From Alkalibacterium sp. (GTDB lineage Bacteria > Bacillota > Bacilli > Lactobacillales > Carnobacteriaceae_A), in NCBI GenBank assembly GCA_020832185.1, contig JAFIFE010000014.1, positions 310,001 to 374,000 of the forward strand: DNA of 64,000 bases. Reading direction: 5' to 3'. Made by a program: the position numbers and the translations under genes. Under the pieces are notes generated by a model. It did no database searches. It worked only from the letters and a program-made list of their open reading frames with translations, and had not been told where the DNA came from. The number at the start of each line of letters is the position of its first letter. Position 1 is the stretch's first letter. Below, in pieces: positions 1-7,266 of this stretch.

Positions 1-217
1 TCGTTTTTTTCTCTTTCTTGTGAGGCGGAGTGTATGACGGCATAAACTTGATTTTCCCAAGGCCAAGCTGGTCCCTCACATGTTCGGCAATAATTAAATG
101 GCCTATATGTGGCGGATTGAATGTGCCTCCCAGTATCCCGACTTTATCAGCCGGGATAGATTGTAGTACTTCAGTGAGTACTTCAGGTTCAAAAGTCTTG
201 GAAACAAGGTTACTCAC
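1..217 (-). CDS. nadD: nicotinate-nucleotide adenylyltransferase, 5' part (runs off window)
   Basis: Only the first 72 codons are present; the gene continues beyond base 1. NadD converts nicotinate mononucleotide and ATP to deamido-NAD in NAD synthesis. The nucleotidyltransferase signature [11 protein letters not shown] is visible around residues 32-42, after an N-terminal extension of about 25 residues. I start it at a GTG (215-217) because an AAGGAAGG ribosome site lies 8-10 bases upstream and no ATG occurs before the motif. It follows yhbY by 15 bases, the order seen in Bacillus (yqeI-nadD), so the two are probably co-transcribed. The identification is firm; the GTG start is likely rather than certain. 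Confidence 0.9.
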   Translation of the reverse strand, partial: MSNLVSKTFEPEVLTEVLQSIPADKVGILGGTFNPPHIGHLIIAEHVRDQLGLGKIKFMPSYTPPHKKEKKT

Positions 218-232
218 TCTTTACACCTTCCT

Positions 233-547
233 TTAGTTTGATTTCGGTAGTTTTGATGAATAGAACTGATACTTTTCCTCATCTGCCGGCATGAATAGCA
301 CCAGCACTTTTCCAATTGTCTGAACAACATTAATAGCGGAGTGTTCTTCAATGAATTCTTTTGCTTCAGCTGTCGTCCATTCGGTATTTTGCAGCAATTG
401 AACTTTCATAAGTTCTTTATTCTCTAATGATTCCTCGAATTCTTTGACCATTTCAATTGTTAATCCATTTTTTCCTATTTGAAAAAGCGGTGACATCTCG
501 TTAGCCTGAGCTCTTAAGAATCGCTTTTGTTTTCCCGTTAATTTCAT
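233..547 (-). CDS. yhbY: ribosome assembly RNA-binding protein YhbY/YqeI (CRM domain)
   Basis: A 104-residue protein made of one CRM (YhbY-like) RNA-binding domain, the usual size of the family. It begins MKLTGKQKRFLRAQAN and contains the GxxGLT-type loop (IGKNGLT, residues about 25-31), the signature that contacts RNA in CRM domains. Family members associate with pre-50S particles. It lies between yqeH (19-base gap) and nadD, and a GAGGGAAAAC ribosome site precedes the ATG. The cluster yqeG-yqeH-yhbY-nadD places it in a ribosome-biogenesis and NAD operon. Confidence 0.93.
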   Translation of the reverse strand: MKLTGKQKRFLRAQANEMSPLFQIGKNGLTIEMVKEFEESLENKELMKVQLLQNTEWTTAEAKEFIEEHSAINVVQTIGKVLVLFMPADEEKYQFYSSKLPKSN

Positions 548-565
548 GTTTTCCCTCTTTCTATA

Positions 566-1690
566 TTAGATTAATCTCTTTCTGATCAGAACATCTACAC
601 CTTTAGGCGCCCATGCAGCTACTTTAGTATTCGGTTCATCCACTGAGATCCAGCCTAAACCTGAAAATACAATATCTGCAGGTCCAGACGTTGAAAATTC
701 GACCCTTTTCAGTTCAGGCAACTCACTGCTATCAGTTGGTGGTGAAAGTAACTCACCTTTTTGAGTAGCATATAACTCGTCAGCTTTATCCGTTTTTGTT
801 CGATGAATATAAATATCGTTGGACACATATGTGACGAAAGACTGATTGCCTTCTCCAGAAATATAATCAAATCGTGCCAGTCCGCCAAGGAAAAGCGTCT
901 GGTTCTCATTGAGCTGGTAAGTTTTGGGTTTGATTTCTTTTCTGGGTGTGACTTTTTTTATATCTTTAGGAGATAAATAATAAGATAATTGAGCAGGCTG
1001 TATCACACCCGGTGTATCTACCAGCACACGCTTATCATCTAGAGGTATTTCTATTTTCCCTAATGTGGTTCCTGGGAAATAAGATGTCGTCACGACATTT
1101 TCTTCATCAGTAGCAATACTGATGATCTGGTTAACTAAAGTAGATTTACCAACATTCGTCGTCCCTACGATATAAATGTCTTTCCCTTTTCTTTCTTTTT
1201 CAAGATCAGTCATCAACTTGCTGACTGCTTCTTTATCAAGGGCACTGATAAGGTACACACTCTTTGGTCTAAGTCCGACCAGGTGCGCCTGTTCAGTGAT
1301 CCATTGTTTCATCTTGGACTGTTTTAATGACTTAGGTAACAGATCGACTTTGTTTCCCACGATGACCAGTGGATTGCTCCCGGCAAATCGTTGAATCCCG
1401 GATATGATACTTCCATTAAAATCAAATATATCGACCATGTTTACAATCAATGCATCTTTCTGGCTCAATTCATGCAGCATGTTCAAGAAATCAGCATCAG
1501 TCAGTTCAACATCCTGCACTTCATTATAGTGTCTTAAACGGAAACATCGTTTACAGTAGACAGATTCATCCTCTGCAGCTTTTTCCAGCGTTTTCGTAGG
1601 GGCGTACCCTGATTTTTTTTCGTCTTTATCTTGAAGAACTGCTCCACATCCAATGCAATGCAGCACTTCATTTAGTTCGTTCTCTGTCAT
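566..1690 (-). CDS. yqeH: ribosome biogenesis GTPase YqeH, circularly permuted
   Basis: A 374-residue GTPase needed in Bacillus for 30S subunit maturation. The N-terminus has a zinc-binding C-x2-C ... C-x2-C module (CIGC near residue 13, CKRC near 46). The G motifs come in permuted order: NKVD (G4), then SALD (G5), then GTTNVGKS (G1), then TSYFPGTT (G2) and DTPG (G3), the hallmark of the YqeH/YlqF group. The start ATG lies inside the end of yqeG (23-base overlap) with a GAGGGAG ribosome site, which indicates translational coupling. Length and motif order match the family. Confidence 0.95.
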   Translation of the reverse strand: MTENELNEVLHCIGCGAVLQDKDEKKSGYAPTKTLEKAAEDESVYCKRCFRLRHYNEVQDVELTDADFLNMLHELSQKDALIVNMVDIFDFNGSIISGIQRFAGSNPLVIVGNKVDLLPKSLKQSKMKQWITEQAHLVGLRPKSVYLISALDKEAVSKLMTDLEKERKGKDIYIVGTTNVGKSTLVNQIISIATDEENVVTTSYFPGTTLGKIEIPLDDKRVLVDTPGVIQPAQLSYYLSPKDIKKVTPRKEIKPKTYQLNENQTLFLGGLARFDYISGEGNQSFVTYVSNDIYIHRTKTDKADELYATQKGELLSPPTDSSELPELKRVEFSTSGPADIVFSGLGWISVDEPNTKVAAWAPKGVDVLIRKRLI

Positions 1691-2213
1691 GTAAGCTCCC
1701 TCTCCACTTCATATCGGGATTTTTATTGATTAAATAAGTCATTATCTTTAACTCTACAAATCGATTGAGGCGGGTATTCCATGCATCTGAATCAAGAATA
1801 GGCTTCACTAAGACGCTTTCTATTCCGGCATTATTTGCCCCTTTTATATCAGTAATGATCTGATCCCCAACCATCAGCACTTCGTCTTTAGTCAGATCGA
1901 ATTCATTCAATGCTTTATTAAATCCTCTTTGAAAAGGTTTTAGTGCATTGGGAACGAATTCCAGTTCTAATATACTCGCGACTTTTTCTACTCGCTTTCT
2001 CCTGTTGTTCGACAAGATAATGACGTTTATATTGTTTTCTTTCATTAGTTCGATCCACTCAATGGTTTCCTCAGTAGCTTCCGGATTATTCCACGCAATC
2101 AATGTATTATCCAAATCTGTCAATACAGCTTTAATATTCTCATTCCGCAATTGTTCCGGCGTAATTTGATAAATGGATTCAACCATCCATGTCGGCTTAA
2201 AACTTTTTAGCAT
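1668..2213 (-). CDS. yqeG: HAD-superfamily (IIIA) phosphatase YqeG
   Basis: A 181-residue HAD phosphatase. Motif I is LTDLDNTLIAW (residues about 32-42, with the nucleophile and acid aspartates), motif II is the SNN at about residue 69, and MVGDQIITDI near 115-124 supplies the motif III/IV acidic pair. The physiological substrate is not known for the family; phosphatidylglycerophosphate phosphatase activity is known only for relatives. It is the first gene of the yqeG-yqeH-yhbY-nadD run, with a GGAGG ribosome site 6 bases before the ATG. Confidence 0.9.
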   Translation of the reverse strand: MLKSFKPTWMVESIYQITPEQLRNENIKAVLTDLDNTLIAWNNPEATEETIEWIELMKENNINVIILSNNRRKRVEKVASILELEFVPNALKPFQRGFNKALNEFDLTKDEVLMVGDQIITDIKGANNAGIESVLVKPILDSDAWNTRLNRFVELKIMTYLINKNPDMKWRGSLHDRERTK

Positions 2214-2266
2214 CCACTTCCTCCTGTTCCGTGAAGTCTTTATTTACACAGCATTTCTTTCTAAAA

Positions 2267-2295
2267 AAAAGGAAGCACACAAAGCACTTCCTTTT
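2267..2295 (-). terminator. terminator of the ykuJ-type gene
   Basis: A 9-bp perfect stem (AAAAGGAAG / CTTCCTTTT) with an 11-base loop, followed on the minus strand by eight T residues. It lies just after the stop of the ykuJ-type gene and before yqeG. Confidence 0.75.
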
Positions 2296-2304
2296 GTGCA
2301 CTTC

Positions 2305-2556
2305 TTACTCTTCTGTAGATGTTGCAGGTTGTACCAGTTCTAAAATCTCAACAGCTACGTAATCGATATTATCAAATTCATACGTCTGCTGGGCTGTGCG
2401 GTCTTCCAGTTCATACATTTTTGACTTTGCATCATAGCGCACTATACATTGTTCTTTTCCATCTTTTTCAAAACGACGAACTTGCACCTCATCCGACTGA
2501 TCTTCACGCATCGCTTCTAATCTACGAATTATAGGTATTAATTGGGATGGTTTCAT
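2305..2556 (-). CDS. DUF1797 family protein (YkuJ-like)
   Basis: An 83-residue soluble protein resembling Bacillus YkuJ: a helix with SQLIPIIRRLEAM, then alternating strands, then the conserved FDNIDYVAVEILELVQ near residues 61-76, which lines up with the FDNID...EI.ELLQ of that family. Its function is unknown. It is monocistronic: its own hairpin terminator lies 10 bases downstream and an extended -10 element lies about 42 bases upstream. The start ATG has a GGAAGGGG ribosome site. Confidence 0.8.
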   Translation of the reverse strand: MKPSQLIPIIRRLEAMREDQSDEVQVRRFEKDGKEQCIVRYDAKSKMYELEDRTAQQTYEFDNIDYVAVEILELVQPATSTEE

Positions 2557-2597
2557 ATACTTTCCCCTTCCTGCTTCTATTCTACTTTACTTAATCT

Positions 2598-2606
2598 ATT
2601 TTACCA
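2598..2606 (-). promoter_or_regulatory. extended -10 promoter element of the ykuJ-type gene
   Basis: The minus strand reads TGG-TAAAAT, an extended -10 box about 42 bases upstream of the ATG. No good -35 is visible, as is common for extended -10 promoters. Confidence 0.45.
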
Positions 2607-2752
2607 GAATTCGGTGTGAATTACAGTAATTGTGTAATGGTTTTGCAAATTACAGAAGACCTTGAGAGATCGCAACAAAAAATGACGAACTTTTATTAAA
2701 ATTTGTTAAGAATTTATGATAAACTAAAACAAATAAAAAAAGGATGATGATA

Positions 2753-3922
2753 ATGAGCACACAACTTTTTAACACCGAAGTACTAAAAGCTGAAATATCT
2801 CAAATCAGACAATTTGATGAACAGGTTTCTGAATTTGGAGATCTGATAAGGTTGACATTGGGACAGCCAGATTTCCCTACTCCCTCTCATGTGAAAGAAG
2901 CTGCCAAACGAGCAATTGATGAAAATTTCTCTTTTTATACTCAAACAGCGGGGTATTTACAGTTAAGAGAAGCCGCATCTGACTTTGTAAAGGGAAAATA
3001 CAACCTTGATTATGACCCAGAAGATGAAATTCTTGCGACCGTGGGAGCCACTGAAGCACTGGCAGCCACTTTACTTACACTATTAAACCCTGGAGATAAA
3101 GTCATTATCCCGTCTCCATTTTTCTCATTATACGAGTCGCTTGTAAGGTATGCGAAAGCTGAACCTATTTTCATCGACACATCAAAAAGCGGGTTCCAGA
3201 TAGATCCTGCTGTTCTTGAGGCAACTATGCATGAGCACAAAGATTCTCTGAAGGCTGTCATCTTTAATTACCCAAACAACCCTACCGGAACGACATGGGA
3301 TATTGACACTGTCAAAAGTATCGCTTCTATCTTTAAAAAATTTCCCGATACGATTGCCATAAGCGATGAGATCTATAGTGAAATCGTCTATGATCAGCCC
3401 TTTATCTCTCTCGGTGAACATCTAAGGCAGCAGACTATAGTCATAAATGGATTGTCTAAGTCACATGCCATGACGGGCTGGAGATTAGGTCTGATATTCG
3501 CCCCTCGTTACCTGACAGAACAAATCGTAAAAACACACCAGTCTCTCGTTACTAGTGCATCAAGCATTACTCAATATGCAGGGATCGAAGCCTTGACAGT
3601 CGGTAAAGACGACGCGGTTCCTATGAAAGAACAGTATCAGAAAAGAAGAGATGTGGTTATTGAAGCCTTACGCCTGCTAGACTTTGAAATTGCCGAACCA
3701 ACAGGCGCTTTTTATATATTCGCTAAAATTCCCGCTTCATTTGATCAGAACAGTTTTGACTTTTGTTACACGTTGGCTAAAGAAACAAAAGTCGCTCTTA
3801 TTCCAGGAAGTGCATTTGGAGAAGCTGGAGAAGGATATGTAAGAATAAGTTATGCTGCCAGTATGGAGAGTATAACTGAAGCAATGGACAGAATCACTCA
3901 GTATGTGAAAACGAAAGGATAA
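2753..3922 (+). CDS. class I/II PLP-dependent aminotransferase (PatA/aromatic aminotransferase type)
   Basis: A 389-residue fold-type I aminotransferase. Visible motifs are LGQPDFPTP (N-terminal arm), NYPNNPTG (about residue 171), SDEIYSE (about 210, PLP aspartate), SLSK-type lysine site GLSKSHAMTGWR (about 238-249) and a C-terminal VRISYA arginine that binds the carboxylate. This is the aspartate/aromatic/N-acetyl-diaminopimelate (PatA) branch; the substrate cannot be fixed from sequence alone. I start at the third ATG (2753) because AAAGGATGATG is the ribosome site and overlaps the two earlier ATGs. It is on the opposite strand from its neighbours and ends at a convergent hairpin. Confidence 0.88.
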   Translation: MSTQLFNTEVLKAEISQIRQFDEQVSEFGDLIRLTLGQPDFPTPSHVKEAAKRAIDENFSFYTQTAGYLQLREAASDFVKGKYNLDYDPEDEILATVGATEALAATLLTLLNPGDKVIIPSPFFSLYESLVRYAKAEPIFIDTSKSGFQIDPAVLEATMHEHKDSLKAVIFNYPNNPTGTTWDIDTVKSIASIFKKFPDTIAISDEIYSEIVYDQPFISLGEHLRQQTIVINGLSKSHAMTGWRLGLIFAPRYLTEQIVKTHQSLVTSASSITQYAGIEALTVGKDDAVPMKEQYQKRRDVVIEALRLLDFEIAEPTGAFYIFAKIPASFDQNSFDFCYTLAKETKVALIPGSAFGEAGEGYVRISYAASMESITEAMDRITQYVKTKG

Positions 3923-3928
3923 ATAAAT

Positions 3929-4008
3929 ACGCCTGTGAAACGGTACTCCCCCTAAAAGTGTGAAACATTCTTACTTTTAAAGGGGTGTACGTATTTCCCA
4001 GGCGTTTT
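3929..4008. terminator. large nested convergent hairpin between the aminotransferase and dehydrogenase genes
   Basis: An outer stem ACGCCTG / CAGGCGT (3929-3935 with 3999-4005) encloses an inner imperfect stem GTACTCCCC..AAAAGT / ACTTTT..GGGGTGTAC, followed by five T on the plus strand. It lies between two convergent stop codons (3922 and 4011), so it probably ends transcription of the aminotransferase gene and perhaps both. Confidence 0.7.
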
Positions 4009-4010
4009 TA

Positions 4011-4874
4011 TTATTCCCACCATAATCTGATCAAGGCTTGAGTGCCTTCATTTTCGAATCCTTTATCTTGTAGTTGATTGTACAATTCATTGGCTTTTTC
4101 AGTACCTGGAAGGGTCAGCTCCATTTTTTCTGCCTCATCTAATACAATTTTCAAGTCTTTAATAAAATGTTTGACAAAAAACCCCGGTGAATAATCTTCT
4201 TTTAGTATTCTAGGACCATAATTGGCTAATGACCAGTTGGATGCCGCTCCACCATTAAGTGTTCTAATCACTTTTTCCAGATCAAGTCCGGCTTTTCGTG
4301 CATAGACCAGCATTTCAGTCATCCCCGTCATGGTTCCTGCCACCATGATCTGATTTGCCATTTTAGTGTGTTGACCACTCCCCGCAGGCCCATGACGTTC
4401 GAGCGTTTTAGAAAACAGGGAAAGTATCGGCTCTGCTTCCAGAAACGACGCTTCATCTCCTCCAACCATAATAGTCAGCTTCCCACTCTTTGCTCCAAGG
4501 TCTCCACCTGAAACTGGAGCATCTAATGCATTGCCTCCCTTTTCAACGGCCGTATGGTATAGTTTCTCAGCCAATGACGGGGTACTAGTGGTTAAATCTA
4601 TGAAGAGCTTGCCGTTTATGTCAGTTTGAAACAAGGCATTTTCACCATAGTAAACAGATTCTACATCCGTCGGGTATCCTACCATAGTAAAGATAACATC
4701 AGACTCATCCGCCACCTCTTTAGGGGAGTCTTTCCACACTGCCCCTAAAGCAATTAAATCATCGGTTTTCTTCTTTGTCCGATTGTATACAGTCACTTCA
4801 AACTTATTTGTCAGCAAATGCTCGACGATCGAACGTCCCATGACTCCAGTTCCAATAAACCCAATACGTTTCAT
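4011..4874 (-). CDS. NAD(P)-dependent beta-hydroxyacid dehydrogenase (3-hydroxyisobutyrate dehydrogenase family)
   Basis: A 287-residue enzyme of the HIBADH/tartronate semialdehyde reductase family. It begins MKRIGFIGTGVMGRS, a Rossmann dinucleotide fold, followed by the substrate loop DAPVSGGDLGAKSG (residues about 115-128) and the catalytic lysine motif HTKMANQ near residue 170. The exact substrate (3-hydroxyisobutyrate, succinic semialdehyde and others) cannot be told. I start at ATG 4874, where AGGAGG stands 6 bases upstream; an ORF eight codons longer lacks such a site. It stands alone between the ptsI terminator and a convergent hairpin. Confidence 0.85.
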   Translation of the reverse strand: MKRIGFIGTGVMGRSIVEHLLTNKFEVTVYNRTKKKTDDLIALGAVWKDSPKEVADESDVIFTMVGYPTDVESVYYGENALFQTDINGKLFIDLTTSTPSLAEKLYHTAVEKGGNALDAPVSGGDLGAKSGKLTIMVGGDEASFLEAEPILSLFSKTLERHGPAGSGQHTKMANQIMVAGTMTGMTEMLVYARKAGLDLEKVIRTLNGGAASNWSLANYGPRILKEDYSPGFFVKHFIKDLKIVLDEAEKMELTLPGTEKANELYNQLQDKGFENEGTQALIRLWWE

Positions 4875-4896
4875 ACTGATCCTCCTAAAAGATATC

Positions 4897-4902
4897 ATTA
4901 TA
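4897..4902 (-). promoter_or_regulatory. -10 box of the dehydrogenase gene, abutting the ptsI terminator
   Basis: The minus strand reads TATAAT within a few bases after the T-tract of the ptsI terminator and 23 bases before the ATG at 4874. No good -35 is visible, because that region is the terminator stem itself. Confidence 0.4.
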
Positions 4903-4904
4903 CT

Positions 4905-4940
4905 AAAACAGACTGAACTTATAATTCAAGTTCAGTCTGT
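4905..4940 (-). terminator. terminator of the ptsHI operon
   Basis: A 12-bp perfect stem (CAGACTGAACTT / AAGTTCAGTCTG) with a 7-base loop, followed by TTTT on the minus strand, directly after the ptsI stop at 4948. Confidence 0.85.
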
Positions 4941-4947
4941 CCATTAA

Positions 4948-6669
4948 TTAAGATACGTAATGATTTACCAACGCAACCACTTCTTCAGAAGTTGAACACT
5001 CTGAAAGTGCTTTTGCAGATAATTCTTTCATTTCGTTTGAATCCAGTTTTTTCAGTAAACTTCTTGTTTTCAGGATACTAGTCGCACTCATGGAGAATTC
5101 ATCTAATCCCAATCCAACCAGTAATGGTACAGCGATTTGATCGCCAGCCATTTCTCCACACATTCCAGCCCATTTGCCTTCATTATGTGCAGCATCGATT
5201 ACACCTTTGATCAGGCGTAAGATAGATGGGTTGTACGGTTGATACAGATAAGATACTCTTTCATTCATACGGTCTGCAGCCATAGTGTATTGAATCAAAT
5301 CATTTGTTCCAATACTAAAGAAATCTACTTCTTTGGCAAACTGATCAGCCAGCACTGCTGCTGCAGGTATTTCGATCATGATTCCCACTTCAATAGACTC
5401 AGATACAGCTGTACCTTCTTCAATCAGTTTAGCTTTTTCTTCGTCCAGAATCGCTTTCGCTTCTCTGAATTCAGGTAAAGTAGCAATCATCGGGAACATG
5501 ATACGCAATGTTCCGTGAACGGATGCTCTTAATAAAGCTCTCAATTGAGTTCTGAAAATATCATCTTGATCTAAGCTCACACGAATAGCACGGTACCCTA
5601 AGAATGGATTCATTTCCTTTGGAAGTTCCAGATAAGGCAGTTCTTTGTCTCCACCGATATCCATTGTACGAACAACCACAGGTCTGTCTCCCATGCCTTC
5701 AAGAACCTTTTTATACGCATTATACTGATCATCTTCAGATGGCAGTTCACTTGAATCCATGTATAAGAATTCTGTACGGTATAAACCTACAGCTTCTCCA
5801 CCATTATTGTTCACGCCTTCTAAATCTTTTGGCGTTCCAATGTTAGCAGCCAATTCTACATGTTTTCCATCTTTAGTCACACTAGGTTCGTCTTTAAGAC
5901 GATCCCATTCTTGTTTTAACTGAGCGAATTCTTCAGCTTTTTTATCAAAAGTTGAAATGTCCTCTTCAGAAGGATTAATAAATACTTCTCCTTCTAATCC
6001 ATCAACAATTAAATAGTCCTCTTCAGATACGAGTTCAGTAATGTTTTTAGTTCCCACTATCGCAGGAATCTCAAGCGATCTTGCCATAATAGCAGAGTGA
6101 GATGTTCTTCCTCCGATATTAGTGACGAAAGCTTTAACATATTTTTTATTTAACTGTGCAGTATCACTCGGTGTTAAATCTTCAGCAATTATGATGACTT
6201 CTTCTTCAATAGTTGCTGGTGAAGGCAACGTAACGTTCAAAAGACGCGCTAACACACGTTTTCTGACGTCTCTGATATCTGCTGCACGTTCCTGCATATA
6301 AGCATTATCTTCCATACCTTCAAACATCGCAATAAATGTATCTGTTACTTGTTTGAAAGCGAAATCTGCATTAACTTTCTCATTGTCTATTACGGCATGA
6401 GTCTGGTCATTCAAATCCGGATCTGATAGTACCATAGCGTGTGCATCAAATACCTGCGCTTCTTCTTCACCTAATGATTCTGCTGCAATCGCACGAATCT
6501 TAGCTAACTGTTCTTTAGATTCAGCAATGGCTTTAGATAAACGTTCTTTTTCAAGACTTGTATCAGTGACACTTGTTTTTTCAACAGTTAAATCTGGCTC
6601 GATAAGTAAGTAGGCCTTAGCTTGAGCAATTCCATCACTCGCTGCAATTCCAGATACTTTAGAGGTCAT
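4948..6669 (-). CDS. ptsI: phosphoenolpyruvate-protein phosphotransferase (PTS enzyme I)
   Basis: A 573-residue enzyme I, the cytoplasmic entry point of all PTS sugar uptake: it takes phosphate from PEP and passes it to HPr. The phosphorylated histidine is in [11 protein letters not shown] (His about 191). The C-terminal PEP-binding barrel shows [31 protein letters not shown] and the catalytic cysteine in GMCGEMAGD. Length and motifs are standard. The ATG overlaps the ptsH stop by one base (TAATG), so the genes are coupled; a strong terminator follows. Confidence 0.98.
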   Translation of the reverse strand: MTSKVSGIAASDGIAQAKAYLLIEPDLTVEKTSVTDTSLEKERLSKAIAESKEQLAKIRAIAAESLGEEEAQVFDAHAMVLSDPDLNDQTHAVIDNEKVNADFAFKQVTDTFIAMFEGMEDNAYMQERAADIRDVRKRVLARLLNVTLPSPATIEEEVIIIAEDLTPSDTAQLNKKYVKAFVTNIGGRTSHSAIMARSLEIPAIVGTKNITELVSEEDYLIVDGLEGEVFINPSEEDISTFDKKAEEFAQLKQEWDRLKDEPSVTKDGKHVELAANIGTPKDLEGVNNNGGEAVGLYRTEFLYMDSSELPSEDDQYNAYKKVLEGMGDRPVVVRTMDIGGDKELPYLELPKEMNPFLGYRAIRVSLDQDDIFRTQLRALLRASVHGTLRIMFPMIATLPEFREAKAILDEEKAKLIEEGTAVSESIEVGIMIEIPAAAVLADQFAKEVDFFSIGTNDLIQYTMAADRMNERVSYLYQPYNPSILRLIKGVIDAAHNEGKWAGMCGEMAGDQIAVPLLVGLGLDEFSMSATSILKTRSLLKKLDSNEMKELSAKALSECSTSEEVVALVNHYVS

Positions 6670-6935
6670 TATTCAGCCATTCCCTCGTTTTTGATAGTCT
6701 GGTCGATTCCTTCGATTGCTTCAGCTTCGTCTGCACCTTCAGCAGTAATAGAAACGTCAGCTCCTTTACCAACACCAAGTGACATTACACCCATGATTGA
6801 TTTCAAGTTAACTGATTTCCCTTTGTATTCAAGTGTGATATCTGAGTTATATTTACTTGCAGTCTGCACCAATAGTGTAGCTGGTCTTGCGTGAATTCCT
6901 GTTTCTGCTGTTACGCTGTATTCTCTTTTTTCCAT
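6669..6935 (-). CDS. ptsH: PTS phosphocarrier protein HPr
   Basis: An 88-residue HPr. His15 in [10 protein letters not shown] is the site phosphorylated by enzyme I, and Ser46 in [11 protein letters not shown] is the site of HPr kinase, which makes HPr(Ser-P) the CcpA co-repressor in Firmicutes. The AAAAGGAG ribosome site is strong, as expected for an abundant protein. It is the first gene of ptsH-ptsI, with a candidate promoter and a degenerate cre-like site upstream. Confidence 0.98.
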   Translation of the reverse strand: MEKREYSVTAETGIHARPATLLVQTASKYNSDITLEYKGKSVNLKSIMGVMSLGVGKGADVSITAEGADEAEAIEGIDQTIKNEGMAE

Positions 6936-6960
6936 TATGAATTCTCCTTTTGATAAAAGT

Positions 6961-6998
6961 TAATATGGTAGAAAACAGTAACGTGTAAGCGCTTCATG
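6961..6998 (-). promoter_or_regulatory. candidate ptsH promoter with a cre-like palindrome over the -35
   Basis: On the minus strand, CTTACA (6985-6990) and TATTAA (6961-6966) are 18 bases apart and about 26 bases from the ptsH ATG. The plus-strand sequence TGTAAGCGCTTCAT (6985-6998) resembles a CcpA cre box (centre AAGCGCTT) but matches the outer right half poorly. The rest of the 331-base gap to clpE (6936-7266) holds the clpE CtsR boxes and promoter; no gene is visible in it. Confidence 0.4.
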
Positions 6999-7121
6999 AA
7001 CATCAGATCGCTGCACCATAATGTCCATAGCTAAACACACTACCCTTTCTTCCTATACAGATTACCATTTTTTTCCTATAGCTACAACTATTTTTTACTA
7101 AATTGTCTTTTCATACTTGAA

Positions 7122-7174
7122 AGTCAAAATAGGTCAGAGTATACTGTAAACTGTAATAGTCAGTAATGGTCAAA
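7122..7174 (+). promoter_or_regulatory. two CtsR operator boxes upstream of clpE
   Basis: Two heptad direct repeats match the CtsR consensus RGTCAAA-N3-RGTCAAA: AGTCAAA-ATA-GGTCAGA (7122-7138) and AGTCAGT-AAT-GGTCAAA (7158-7174). They lie 30-80 bases upstream of the clpE -35, as in other clp genes repressed by CtsR. Confidence 0.88.
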
Positions 7175-7202
7175 TTCAGTTGGATTTATCCAAGTGTATT
7201 AA

Positions 7203-7231
7203 CTGACCTTTTACTATTAACTTAGTATAAT
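7203..7231 (+). promoter_or_regulatory. clpE promoter
   Basis: CTGACC, 17 bases, TATAAT: a good sigma-A type promoter ending 35 bases before the clpE ATG, immediately downstream of the CtsR boxes. Confidence 0.75.
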
Positions 7232-7266
7232 AATCCTATAAAGTAAACGAAAGGTAGGTTCTATTT

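Noticed and set aside
709-909. Small ORF inside yqeH and similar overlapping frames throughout
   Set aside because: These lie within well-supported genes in other frames and lack ribosome sites or recognisable domains.
2634-2656. Repeated AATTACAG elements between ykuJ-type and aminotransferase genes
   Set aside because: Two short copies about 33 bases apart in AT-rich DNA; too weak to call an operator.
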